Numbered from the stretch's first letter, positions 1 through 7,720 are shown. The stretch: DNA of 33,078 nt from an uncultured Dehalococcoidia bacterium (GCA_938015525.1 CALLPC010000009.1:1-33078); one strand, 5' to 3'. The notes: generated by a model not told the origin, from the sequence alone. Numbers and translations are program-made.

Positions 1-242
1 CGACCCTCAACACCCGCCGCTCCGACCTCGGCGCGGCCCAGAACCGCCTCGAGCACACCGTCAACAGCCTCGGCGTCGCCGTCGAAAACCTCACCGCCAG
101 CGAAAGCCGCATCCGCGATGCCGACGTCGCCCAGCTCTCGAGCGAGCTGGCGAGCAAGACGATCCTGCAGCAGGCGGGCGTGGCGGTCCTGGCGCAGGCG
201 AACCAGTCGGCGCAGAGCATCCTGAGCCTGCTCCGCGGCTAG
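1..242 (+). CDS. fliC: Flagellin, C-terminal end (partial, 5' end outside window)
   Basis: Codons start at base 3 and run to a TAG at 240-242, giving about 79 residues. The fragment carries the conserved flagellin C-terminal D0/D1 helix: GAAQNRLEHTVNSL, then ENLTASESRIRDADVA, then a coiled tail ending ILSLLRG. Flagellin is the filament subunit exported by the flagellar type III apparatus. The gene is followed by a strong terminator and then by filament-assembly genes, which fits. Leu codons are all CTC in the first part of the fragment and nearly all CTG from about base 145 on, a change in codon choice inside one gene. The name is secure at family level; the symbol (fliC or hag) is a convention. 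Confidence 0.93.
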   Translation, partial: TLNTRRSDLGAAQNRLEHTVNSLGVAVENLTASESRIRDADVAQLSSELASKTILQQAGVAVLAQANQSAQSILSLLRG

Positions 243-263
243 GCGACGGGCTGAGCAGCGCCG

Positions 264-297
264 GCGGGGCTCCCGGGTGGACACCCGGGAGCCCCGC
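264..297 (+). terminator. Rho-independent terminator after flagellin
   Basis: A perfect 15-base-pair stem (264-278 with 283-297) closes a GGAC loop and is followed by TTTCGTT. It begins 22 bases after the flagellin stop, so flagellin is probably transcribed apart from the flaG-fliD operon. Confidence 0.88.
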
Positions 298-318
298 TTT
301 CGTTCGGCCGGGGAGTGC

Positions 319-346
319 TCAAGGTGCGGGAGCGGCGGGCCGATAA
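319..346 (+). promoter_or_regulatory. Sigma-28 (FliA/SigD) type promoter of the flaG-fliD-fliS operon
   Basis: TCAA at 319-322, a 16-base spacer and an exact GCCGATAA at 339-346 match the sigma-28 consensus (TAAA, N15, GCCGATAA in enterics; TMAA in Bacillus SigD). It lies between the flagellin terminator and the flaG-like gene, whose SD GGAAAGGA (360-367) is 8 bases before the ATG at 376. A second copy with the same spacing lies at 3967-3994. Confidence 0.85.
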
Positions 347-375
347 TCAGGTAGTTTCCGGAAAGGAATGGCGCC

Positions 376-705
376 ATGCGGGAGCTTAGACTCGAAGGCA
401 TCGCCCCGGTCGGGATATCGCCGGCGCCGGCGCCTCGGAGCGAGGACGGCCGACGCGACCGGCGGTTGCCGCGGCCCCGGAAGGAGGGGAGCAACCGGGA
501 GCGCATGATCCGCATGCTGGCGCCGGGCCACGACCCGGGGGCGCTGGAACTGGAGTACGTCGTGGACCACGAAGGGATGATGGTCGCCATCCAGGTTCGC
601 GACGCCAGGACGGGGGATGTCATCGCGCGGGTGAGGGCGGAGGACCTCTGGCGGCTGGCGAGCGAAGAGGCAGCCGGCGGACTCTTGCTGGAGCGACGAG
701 GGTAG
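376..705 (+). CDS. flaG: FlaG-like flagellar protein
   Basis: A 109-residue protein. The first 45 residues are basic, low-complexity and Pro/Arg-rich. The C-terminal half (about residues 55-97) has the FlaG fold pattern: LELEYVVDHEGMMVAIQVRD, then TGDVIARV and an acidic/Leu helix ending in LWRLA, matching the usual 'V.V.D..TGEVIRQIP.E..L.L' of FlaG. FlaG proteins sit between flagellin and fliD in many bacteria and affect filament length. The start at 376 has SD GGAAAGGA 8 bases upstream. It is the first gene of the sigma-28 operon and ends 3 bases before fliD. The N-terminus is longer and more basic than usual. Confidence 0.72.
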   Translation: MRELRLEGIAPVGISPAPAPRSEDGRRDRRLPRPRKEGSNRERMIRMLAPGHDPGALELEYVVDHEGMMVAIQVRDARTGDVIARVRAEDLWRLASEEAAGGLLLERRG

Positions 706-708
706 ACG

Positions 709-3072
709 ATGAGCGACCCGGTGCGGATTGGGGGCTTCTACGCGACGTTCGACACGGAGGCGGTCATCCGCCAGCTGACGGCGATCCGGATGCGGCAGGT
801 GACGCTGCTGGAGCAGAAGGGCGCGGAGAACCAGGCGAGGAAGACAGCCGTCACCAACGTCCAGGCGGCGATGCGGGCCTTCCTCGACCGGGTGAAGGCG
901 CTGGCCGCTCCGCAATCGGTGAGCGGGATGACGGCGACCTCCAGCGGGACGGCAGTCACGGCGGCGGCGCTGCCGGGCGCGCAGCCGGGGAGCTTCACGG
1001 TGAGCGTGAACCAGCTGGCGACGGCGACCCGGCTGCAGGGCGTGCCGGTCTCGGCTGGCCTGGATGCGACGAAGCCGATGAATCGGTCGAACTTCGGGAC
1101 GGCGCCAACGAACGGGACGTTCACGATTGCGACGGCACTCGGCGGGTCGCAAACGTTCACCGTGGGGCCGGCGGCGGCACAGGCGAGCGCGACGCTGCAG
1201 GCGGCGAACATCGACATGGCCGTAACGAGCGGCACGTTTACGGTGGGAACGACCGGCGGCGGGACCGCGGTCATCACCATCGACGTGACCACCGAGTCGC
1301 TGAACGACGTGGTGAACCAGATCAACAGCGCCGGCGTCGGCCTGACGGCGAGCATCGTGAACGATGCGAACGGGCGGGCGAACCGGCTGCAGCTGACGTC
1401 GAGCAGCGGCGACGTCATCGTGGGCGGCACCGGCGACACCTCGAACTTCCTTTCGGCGATGCGGCTGCTGAGCTCGGCGCCGGGCACGACGCGGACGGGC
1501 GAGGCGTTTACGAAGCAGATGACGCTGAATGACGTGATCGCCGACATCAACGCGAGCAGCATCGGCGTGACGGCGAGCATCGCGAACGACAGCTACGGCC
1601 GGCCGAACATCCTCACGGTGACCTCGACACAGGGGAACATCTCGTTCGGGAGCGGGAGCGATACATCGAACTTCCTCGCCGTGACGGGGCTGCTGACGTC
1701 GGCGCCGGGGACGACCCGGTCGAGTGCGGGGCCAATCGCGCGGCTCAGCACGTCGGCGAAGCTGCAGGATGCGGGGCTGAACGGGGGGCCTCCGAACCCG
1801 GGCGACCAGGCGATCGTGGTCAACGGGGTGAGCATCAGCTACAACGCGGCGACGGATTCGCTGACGGATATCATTGCGCGGATCACTGCGAGCGGGGCAG
1901 GGGTGACGGCCCGCTACGATTCGCTCACGGATACGATCCGGCTGCAGAACAAGGCGACCGGGGACCTGATGCTGACGGTGGAGGATGCGCCGGGGGGCAA
2001 CCTGGCAGCGAAGCTGGGGCTGACGACGGGGACGGTGACCGCCGGTCAGCATGCGCAGTACAGCATCGATGGCGGGCCGGTGCTGGAGTCGGCTTCGAAC
2101 GCGGTGACGTTCGGCGGGACGACGCTCACGCTGAAGGAGGTCACCAGCTCGCCGGTGACGGTGACCGTGGGGCAGGATACGACCTCGGCGGCGAACGCCA
2201 TCAAAGCGTTCGTGGCGGAATTCAACAACGTGATGAAGGCGATCGACGCGGCGACGAAGGCGGACGGGTCGAAGACGAACAACCAGTCGGGCCCGCTGAG
2301 CGGTGATTCCTCGCTGCGGCAGCTGAAATCCGACCTGCGGAGCATCATCACGAGCCCGGGAACGAACCTGCAGGGCGGATTTACGACGCTTTCGCAGATT
2401 GGGCTGACGTTCGGGGCGGTCGGTTCGCCGGTGGGCACGACGAACACGCTCCAGTTCGACGAGGCGAAGTTCGCGGAGGCGGTGCGGACGAACCAGGCGG
2501 GTGTCCAGGAGCTGCTGAGCCGGCTGAGCCTCTCGGCGACGCTGGAGCCCGGGGGGACGGGCTCGCTGACCGGCATCAGCGGGACGTACGCGGGGCAGGA
2601 GCCGGGGACGTGGGTCATCACGGATGACGGCGCGGGCAATCTGACGGCGGTGTTCACGCCGGCGAGCGGGGGGCCGACGATTTCGTCGTCGGGGACGATT
2701 GCGCCGAACGGCTCGAACGGGAGCCTGGTCCCGGGGCTGACGCTGACGGCGGGGCCGACGCTGCAGGCAGGCACGCACACCATCACCGTTGGGGCGACGG
2801 CCGAGAGCGTGGTGCAGCGGCTGAAGCGGTTCGCGGAGAACCAGGCGGGGGTCGGCGGCTCGCTGGACAAGCGAAAGGCCACCTACGACCGAATCGGCTC
2901 GGACATTTCGGAGCGGATTGGGACGCTCGAGAAGCGCATCGAGTCGGAAATGGAACAGCTGCGGAAGAAGTTCGCGGCGATGGAGCAGGCGCAGGCGCGG
3001 GCGCAGAGCATCCTCGGGAGCCTGCAGCAGCTGGCGAACCAGCTGGCGGCGGTCAACGGCCAGCGGCGGTGA
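709..3072 (+). CDS. fliD: Flagellar filament cap protein FliD (hook-associated protein 2)
   Basis: 787 residues, against about 470 in E. coli. The FliD N-terminal domain (1-110) starts with the typical GGFYATFDTEAVIRQL and ends SFTVSVNQLATATRLQG. Residues 197-262, 272-337 and 383-440 are three related flagellin-IN-type modules (SLNDVVNQINSAGVGLTASI, TLNDVIADINASSIGVTASI, SLTDIIARITASGAGVTARY). The first two are near copies and both end TSNFL...SAPGTTR. The FliD C-terminal domain runs from about 450, with a Gly/Thr-rich beta insert at about 612-690, and finishes in a long coiled coil (about 695-787). FliD caps the growing filament and places flagellin. It starts 3 bases after flaG and is followed by fliS. 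Confidence 0.95.
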   Translation: MSDPVRIGGFYATFDTEAVIRQLTAIRMRQVTLLEQKGAENQARKTAVTNVQAAMRAFLDRVKALAAPQSVSGMTATSSGTAVTAAALPGAQPGSFTVSVNQLATATRLQGVPVSAGLDATKPMNRSNFGTAPTNGTFTIATALGGSQTFTVGPAAAQASATLQAANIDMAVTSGTFTVGTTGGGTAVITIDVTTESLNDVVNQINSAGVGLTASIVNDANGRANRLQLTSSSGDVIVGGTGDTSNFLSAMRLLSSAPGTTRTGEAFTKQMTLNDVIADINASSIGVTASIANDSYGRPNILTVTSTQGNISFGSGSDTSNFLAVTGLLTSAPGTTRSSAGPIARLSTSAKLQDAGLNGGPPNPGDQAIVVNGVSISYNAATDSLTDIIARITASGAGVTARYDSLTDTIRLQNKATGDLMLTVEDAPGGNLAAKLGLTTGTVTAGQHAQYSIDGGPVLESASNAVTFGGTTLTLKEVTSSPVTVTVGQDTTSAANAIKAFVAEFNNVMKAIDAATKADGSKTNNQSGPLSGDSSLRQLKSDLRSIITSPGTNLQGGFTTLSQIGLTFGAVGSPVGTTNTLQFDEAKFAEAVRTNQAGVQELLSRLSLSATLEPGGTGSLTGISGTYAGQEPGTWVITDDGAGNLTAVFTPASGGPTISSSGTIAPNGSNGSLVPGLTLTAGPTLQAGTHTITVGATAESVVQRLKRFAENQAGVGGSLDKRKATYDRIGSDISERIGTLEKRIESEMEQLRKKFAAMEQAQARAQSILGSLQQLANQLAAVNGQRR

Positions 3073-3141
3073 CCGGCGGGGCTTCAGGATGGCAGGAACG
3101 GGCCGAAAACTGAGACGAGATGCACGAGGGAGTACCGCCAG

Positions 3142-3555
3142 ATGACCAGCAATCCGTATGCCGCCTACCGCACCGTGGAGACGCTGACCGCCGACCCGGT
3201 GACGCTGACGACCATGCTGTTCGACGGGGCGGTGAAGGCGCTGCGGAAGGCCCGCCTGCACTGGGAGAACGGGAACCGGCAGGGGTTCAATGACGAGACG
3301 AACCGGGCGTACCTGATCATCGGGGAGCTCCGCGCGACGCTGGACATGAGCCAGGGCGAGCTGGCGGAGCAGCTCGCGGCGATTTACGCCTATTGCCTGC
3401 GACGGATCGTCGAGGCGTCGCTGGGCGACCTCGCGAAGCTCGAGGAGGTCGAGCGGCACATCGGCCAGATCGCCGATGCGTGGAGGACGGCGACGGCACA
3501 GCTCCGGGCGCAGGCCCCGAACGGTGCCGCGCGCGGCGCGGAAGCGGCGGCCTGA
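3142..3555 (+). CDS. fliS: Flagellin export chaperone FliS
   Basis: 137 residues with the FliS signature: N-terminal NPYAAYRTVETLTADPVTLTTMLFDGAVKAL, broken here as NPYAAYRTVETL and DPVTLTTMLFDGAVKAL, then a helical bundle and YAYCLRRIVEASLGDLAKLEEV. FliS binds the disordered C-terminus of flagellin in the cytoplasm and keeps it from polymerising before export. The SD is GAGGGAG at 3127-3133. The tail after residue 120 is Ala/Arg-rich and variable. The stop TGA overlaps the ATG of the next gene (ATGA), so the two are probably translationally coupled. Confidence 0.95.
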   Translation: MTSNPYAAYRTVETLTADPVTLTTMLFDGAVKALRKARLHWENGNRQGFNDETNRAYLIIGELRATLDMSQGELAEQLAAIYAYCLRRIVEASLGDLAKLEEVERHIGQIADAWRTATAQLRAQAPNGAARGAEAAA

Positions 3556-3863
3556 TGGAGGGGGAGCGGCCGATCGAACGGGCGCTGGAGGTGGCCCGGC
3601 AGCGTCTGCGGCTGCTGGAGGCGGGGGGAGGGTTCGAGGGACTCGAGGCGCTGGATGCGGACCTGATGGCTGCCTGCGAAGCGGCGTCCGCGGGACTGCG
3701 CGAGGGCGATGGGGCGCTCATCGAGGAGCTGCTGGCGATCCATGCCGCGGCCGGCCGGCTCATCGAGGCGGAGCTGGCGGCGGCGAGCGGCCGCATGAGG
3801 CGGCTGCGGAAGGGGCAGGCGGGAAGCGCTGCCTACCGGGCGGGGGGCGTAAGCGGCGCGTAA
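3555..3863 (+). CDS. Small FliT-like flagellar chaperone candidate
   Basis: 102 residues starting at the ATG that overlaps the fliS stop (ATGA, 3553-3557). The reading frame stays open further upstream, but that part lies inside fliS, so the overlapping ATG is preferred. The product is almost all alpha helix, rich in Ala/Leu/Glu (ALEVARQRLRLLEAG, ALDADLMAACEAA, ALIEELLAIHAAAGRLIEAE), with a basic tail. Size, helicity and place right after fliS fit the FliT/FlgN class of export chaperones that bind FliD or hook-filament junction proteins. Sequence similarity within that class is poor, so the call rests mainly on context. Confidence 0.6.
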   Translation: MEGERPIERALEVARQRLRLLEAGGGFEGLEALDADLMAACEAASAGLREGDGALIEELLAIHAAAGRLIEAELAAASGRMRRLRKGQAGSAAYRAGGVSGA

Positions 3864-3966
3864 CGGGGCCGAAATCGGGGCATCAGCGGACGTGAAGGGG
3901 CGGGCAGGCCACCGGTTCGTCACCCAGACGTCATCCGTTCGCGCCTGGCCGACAACCCGCCAGCGA

Positions 3967-3994
3967 TCAAGATTGCGGCGGGAAGTGCCGACAT
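3967..3994 (+). promoter_or_regulatory. Sigma-28 type promoter of the sortase-flgM unit
   Basis: TCAAGATT (3967-3974), 12 bases, then GCCGACAT (3987-3994), that is TCAA-N16-GCCGA, the same geometry as the promoter at 319-346. It lies in the 168-base gap after the fliT-like gene and 37 bases before the sortase ATG. The -10 has one change from GCCGATAA/T at a tolerated position. Confidence 0.72.
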
Positions 3995-4031
3995 TCTGGA
4001 CAGCGCGCATCGAACGGAGGAACCGGAGACC

Positions 4032-4664
4032 ATGGCGATCAAGGCGGCAGGGGGCCAGCGGGGCTCGACGCTCATCGCGACGGGCATGGTGCTCGCGGCC
4101 GGCGCGATTGCGTGGTTCGGCGGGGAGGGGCAGACGCCTCCGAGCCCGGCCGAGACGGCGACGCTCCCGGGACGGACGGCTCCTGCGGCGGCGCCGGCGG
4201 TCGTCCGAGCGGTCTCGAACGGGGGCCTGCCGACCCGCATCGTGGTGCCGTCGGCGGGCATCGATGCCCCCGTCGTGGAGGTCGGGGTCGTGCTGGAGGG
4301 GGGCGTGGCGCGCTGGGAGACGGCGTGGCAGGCTGCCGGCCATCACCTGGACTCGGCGATGCCGGGCCAGCCGGGGAACGTGGTGATCAGCGGGCACGTT
4401 TCCGTGGCCGACCGCCGGAACCTGGCTGTCTTCGCGACGCTGAACCGGGTGACGCCCGGGGATGCGGTGGTGGTGTACGCCGGGGCCCGGGGATACCGGT
4501 ATATCGTAGAATCGATTACCGTCGTGGAACCGGACGCGGTGGAGGTGCTGCGTTCGGATGCGCGGGCGACGGTGACGCTGGTTACCTGTACGCCCGACCT
4601 CCGGCACCGCCTGGTGGTCACCGGGCGGCTGGAGGGCGAAGATTCGCCGGGGGACCCGGCCTGA
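4032..4664 (+). CDS. Sortase (class D/E-like transpeptidase)
   Basis: 210 residues. An uncleaved signal anchor spans about residues 12-30, a Pro/Ala linker follows to about 63, and the sortase beta-barrel starts at PTRIVVPSAGIDAPV. The catalytic triad is visible: His122 in ISGHVS, Cys186 in TLVTCTP, and Arg193 in the RLVVTGRL strand. Sortases cut LPxTG-like sorting signals of exported proteins and join them to the cell wall or to other subunits. SD GGAGGA (4016-4021) precedes the ATG. The gene sits inside the flagellar cluster behind a sigma-28 promoter and 48 bases before flgM, an unusual setting. No protein in the window has a clear LPxTG-TM-basic tail, so its substrate is unknown. Confidence 0.88.
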   Translation: MAIKAAGGQRGSTLIATGMVLAAGAIAWFGGEGQTPPSPAETATLPGRTAPAAAPAVVRAVSNGGLPTRIVVPSAGIDAPVVEVGVVLEGGVARWETAWQAAGHHLDSAMPGQPGNVVISGHVSVADRRNLAVFATLNRVTPGDAVVVYAGARGYRYIVESITVVEPDAVEVLRSDARATVTLVTCTPDLRHRLVVTGRLEGEDSPGDPA

Positions 4665-4712
4665 GCCGGCAGCGACGGGGAGGAGAGGCCGCATGCACGA
4701 GAGGAGCAGCGC

Positions 4713-5006
4713 ATGACGGGAGTACGACGGACGGGAAGCGCCCAGGGGGTTTCGTTCGAGCCGACGCCGCTGCGGGGGCCGCGCCCCGCTCCACCGCCGG
4801 AGCCGGCTGACCGGGCCGGCATCACGGAGGATGCCCGGGAGCTGGCGCGGGCGCTGCAGGCGGTGCGGGCGGCAGCGGATGTGCGCGAGCTGCGCATCGC
4901 CGCGCTTCGGAAGGCGATTGCCGAGGGGCGATATCAGCCCGACCCCCGGGAGATTGCGCGGAGGCTGATGGAGCGGGGCGGATTCGACTTCGGGGTGGGC
5001 GGCTGA
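4713..5006 (+). CDS. flgM: FlgM-like anti-sigma-28 factor
   Basis: 97 residues. The first half is Pro-rich and probably disordered, as in FlgM. The second half (about 55-93) matches the FlgM sigma-binding region: VRELRIAALRKAIAEGRY, then a Pro/Asp turn, then EIARRLMERG. FlgM holds sigma-28 inactive until it is exported through the completed hook-basal body. SD GAGGAG is at 4700-4705. It follows the sortase by 48 bases with no terminator in between, so both probably come from the sigma-28 promoter at 3967-3994. This would be an autoregulatory loop, as known for flgM elsewhere. Confidence 0.83.
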   Translation: MTGVRRTGSAQGVSFEPTPLRGPRPAPPPEPADRAGITEDARELARALQAVRAAADVRELRIAALRKAIAEGRYQPDPREIARRLMERGGFDFGVGG

Positions 5007-5204
5007 ACTTCCGTTCGCCGGGGGAGGCGATGTCCCGGTGCAGGAGCTGGCGGGGCCGGTTGCAGCGGCTCCCGGGCGGGAAACGGGGGTTGCCCTGATG
5101 CCCCGGGGCGTCCCGGGGAGCGTAGCCTGAGGGGGATGGCTGACAGCGTACCGAATGCCGGGCCTGGCGCCGGCGCATATCGCCAGGAGGGGACGAGTGC
5201 GGCG

Positions 5205-5888
5205 ATGCCGCGGGTACTGATCATCGACCGGGGGCTGCCCCGGGCGCTCGAGGGGCGATCGCTGCTGGGCGAGGGCCTGGAAGCACATCTCACGGCCGAC
5301 TCGCAGGCGGCGCTGGAGCGGGCAGGCAGTGAAGTCTTCGACCTGCTCGTGCTGTGCGGGATGCCGGCGGAGGAGCAGGCGGCCCTGGCCTCGGCGTTCC
5401 ACGCGTATCGGCGGTGGAGGCTGGTGCCGGTGCTGTACGTGAGCGACCCGGGCGTCCCGGGGCTGACGATCCCCGCGACGTTCCGGCCGGACGTCGACGG
5501 TATCGTGCGGGGGAGCCGCTCGAGCGCGGCGGTTGCGCGACGGATTCGGGAGCTCGCGCGGGAGGGCGTCGGCGGCATCGAGGCGGTGGTAGCGGGGCCG
5601 TTCGAGCTGGACCCGGTGCGGTTGCGGCTGCACGGCCCCCGGGGCGACATCGACCTGACCGAGCGAGAGGCGGAGGTGCTTTCGCTGCTGCTGGCGCAGC
5701 CGAACCGGACGGTGCCGGCGGCGGACATCATCGAGCGGGGATGGGGCCTGGACGTGGACGAGCGGTCGCTCCAGATCCTGCGGCGGCATATCTCGAACAT
5801 CCGGCGGAAGCTGGCGGAGCGAGGTGAGCGGCGGGCGGTGCGGACGGTGCGGGGGACGGGCTACCGGTTCGAGATACGGGCGGGCTAG
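5205..5888 (+). CDS. Atypical OmpR-family response regulator (pseudo-receiver plus winged helix)
   Basis: 227 residues from this start. Residues 1-120 have a receiver-like beta1 (PRVLIIDRG) and beta3 (FDLLVLCGMP), but the phosphoacceptor Asp is Cys51 and the conserved Lys is replaced (DGIVRGS). Residues 130-227 form an OmpR/PhoB winged helix (IDLTEREAEVLSLLLAQPNR, RHISNIRRKLAERG, VRTVRGTGYRFEIRAG). It probably binds DNA without classical phosphorylation. An upstream ATG at 5136 in the same frame would add 23 residues; that stretch has AT-rich third positions unlike coding DNA, while AGGAGGGG (5186-5193) precedes 5205, so 5205 is preferred. No histidine kinase is adjacent. Its stop shares CTAG with the convergent gene. 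Confidence 0.82.
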   Translation: MPRVLIIDRGLPRALEGRSLLGEGLEAHLTADSQAALERAGSEVFDLLVLCGMPAEEQAALASAFHAYRRWRLVPVLYVSDPGVPGLTIPATFRPDVDGIVRGSRSSAAVARRIRELAREGVGGIEAVVAGPFELDPVRLRLHGPRGDIDLTEREAEVLSLLLAQPNRTVPAADIIERGWGLDVDERSLQILRRHISNIRRKLAERGERRAVRTVRGTGYRFEIRAG

Positions 5889-7633
5889 GCGCGGCCGCGG
5901 AAGGTAGGGTCGCTGGCGTCGATCCAGCAGTTCGCGAAGCGGTCCTGGTAGCCATCGGTGGTATCGAGGGGGTAGCCCTTGACGTACGGCCAGGCGAGGG
6001 CGACGACACGCTCGCTGACGAGGTTGGCGCCCGGGTTGATGGCGAGGATGCGGCGCTGGATTTCGTAGCCGAGCTCGCGGCGGGCGGCTTCGTTCAGCTC
6101 GAGGCGCTGTTTGTCGATGAGGGTATCGAGGTCGGGGTCGCGGAGGGGGAAGCTGTTGCGGGTGCCGGCGCTGTGGAAGTAGGGGTAGACCCAGTCGTCG
6201 AGGTCGATCCAGCCGGTATCGGGCCCGGCCGCGAAGGGCGCTTCGGCGGAGAGGAGGAGGCTGACGAGCTGGCTGAGGGGCATCGGCACGACGCGGATGT
6301 CGAGGCCGAGGGCGGCTTTGAGCTGGTCGCGGATCGTGGAGCCGAGGCCGATGGCGCTTTCGGTGGCGTCGACGACGAAGAGGGGAAGGGGGTCGGCGGG
6401 GAGGGTCTTCTCGGAGCGGAAGGCATCGAGAGCGGCGCGGGCCTCGCGGAGGTCGGCTTCGCGCCCGCCATCGCCGGGGCGGTAGCCGGGGACGACCGTG
6501 AGCTCGCTCTCGGGCAGGGTCCAGCGGGCGACGGGCCAGCTGACCCAGGGGCTGAGACCGCCGGACCCATCGAAGAATTTGCGGACCATCTCGCGACGGT
6601 CGAGGGCCCAGGTGATGGCGTTCCGGAAGCGCTGGTCGTCGAAGGGGTGGTTGACCAGCGAGTAGCGGACGCTGAAGAACATCGAGTGGCCGACGGTGTA
6701 TTCGACGAGCTGGGGCAGGGCGCGTTTCAGGTGGTCGGCGAGGGTGCGGTTGACGACGGCGACATCGAGTGCACGGGTGCGGAGGCCGCTTTCGACCTCG
6801 GCGGTCGTTCGCGGGTGGACGAGGGAGATGCCGTCGAGGTAGGGGCGGCGGTCGCCGCCGAACCAGGCCGGGTTGCGGCGGACGGAGGCGAAGCGCTGGT
6901 CGTTCCATTCGACCCAGAGGAAGGGGCCGCTGCCGACCTGGTTTTGGAGGGTGATGTCGCGGCCATCGGGGGCGAGCTCGGGTGCGACGATGAACGATGC
7001 GACGTCGGCGAAGAGGTGCTGAGCGGCGGCGATGGGCGACTTGAGCCTGACCGTGATGGTTTGCGGGGAGGTGACTTCGAGGGCATCGATGACGGACCAC
7101 TGGGGGGCGCGGACGAAGGTCGTATCGCCGCTGAGCTGGCGTTCGATGCTGAATTTGACGTCATCGGCGGTGACGGGGCGGCCGTTGAGCGGGGGAATGT
7201 CGTGCCAGCGGGCCAGGGGGTTGATGCGGAACACGAGGGTGAGGGGGTCGGGGCGTTCGGGGAGGGCGGCGGCGAGGTCGGCGGCGATGGTGCCCCGTGC
7301 CTGGTCCTGGTAGGTGAGGAGGCGGCTGAAGACCATGGCCTGGTGACCGAGGAGCGGGCCGGCCTGGGTCTTGTGCGGGTCGGCAAAGGCGTCGCGTTCG
7401 ACGAAGCCGGTGTGGCGGAGGGTGTGGCCGTGACGGGTGGAGAGGGTCGTGGGGGCGGGGGAGGGCTGGCGGGTGGGGCTGGCCGCGGGGGTCGGCGTGG
7501 GCCCGAACGGGGTGGGCTGGGGGCTGCGGCCGCGGGAGCAGGCAGCCGCGACGGCGGCGCCGAGGAGGGCGCTGCCGGCGGTGAGGATGCGGCGGCGAGA
7601 GATGCGCCGGGCGGAAGCGGGTCCTGGACGCAT
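5885..7633 (-). CDS. ABC transporter substrate-binding protein, family 5 (peptide/nickel type), lipoprotein
   Basis: About 582 residues. The N-terminus has a twin-arginine-like run (ISRRRILTAG), a hydrophobic stretch and a lipobox-like AAAC, so it is probably exported folded and lipid-anchored. A Pro/Thr-rich linker follows. The mature part is the SBP_bac_5 fold: DLAAALPERPDPLTLVFRI, RWHDIPPLNGRPVTADDVKF, GSGPFLWVEWN, and the C-terminal lobe with GYRPGDGGREADLREARA. It would bind an oligopeptide or similar solute for import. No permease or ATPase gene is next to it, so it is an orphan. An ATG at 7645 is also possible but overlaps the proposed -10 (TAGTAT), so 7633 is preferred. Confidence 0.87.
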   Translation of the reverse strand: MRPGPASARRISRRRILTAGSALLGAAVAAACSRGRSPQPTPFGPTPTPAASPTRQPSPAPTTLSTRHGHTLRHTGFVERDAFADPHKTQAGPLLGHQAMVFSRLLTYQDQARGTIAADLAAALPERPDPLTLVFRINPLARWHDIPPLNGRPVTADDVKFSIERQLSGDTTFVRAPQWSVIDALEVTSPQTITVRLKSPIAAAQHLFADVASFIVAPELAPDGRDITLQNQVGSGPFLWVEWNDQRFASVRRNPAWFGGDRRPYLDGISLVHPRTTAEVESGLRTRALDVAVVNRTLADHLKRALPQLVEYTVGHSMFFSVRYSLVNHPFDDQRFRNAITWALDRREMVRKFFDGSGGLSPWVSWPVARWTLPESELTVVPGYRPGDGGREADLREARAALDAFRSEKTLPADPLPLFVVDATESAIGLGSTIRDQLKAALGLDIRVVPMPLSQLVSLLLSAEAPFAAGPDTGWIDLDDWVYPYFHSAGTRNSFPLRDPDLDTLIDKQRLELNEAARRELGYEIQRRILAINPGANLVSERVVALAWPYVKGYPLDTTDGYQDRFANCWIDASDPTFRGRA

Positions 7634-7643
7634 GCTGGGTTCC

Positions 7644-7650
7644 ATACTAT
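7644..7650. promoter_or_regulatory. Symmetric -10 element shared by divergent genes
   Basis: ATACTAT reads TACTAT on + (7645-7650) and TAGTAT on - (7649-7644). On the - strand it lies 10 bases before the substrate-binding protein ATG (7633). On the + strand it lies about 70 bases before the dehydratase ATG (7721). No good -35 is visible for either. Confidence 0.5.
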
Positions 7651-7720
7651 GGGGGCAGGCGCCTACAGACCGGCAATGAAGGGTTCAGGCGCTTGCCGAT
7701 GAAGACAGGAGTCGAGGTCG

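Noticed and set aside
319..3459. 1046-codon open frame opposite fliD/fliS
   Set aside because: The product is Arg/Pro/His-rich without any domain. It is the antisense shadow of high-GC coding DNA; the + strand proteins are clear families.
3390..7100. 1236-codon open frame on the - strand
   Set aside because: It crosses fliT-like, sortase, flgM and the regulator on the other strand and part of the binding protein out of frame. Low-complexity product.
6173..7702. 509-codon + strand frame rich in Gly/Asp/Glu
   Set aside because: Mirror frame of the substrate-binding protein; no fold signature.
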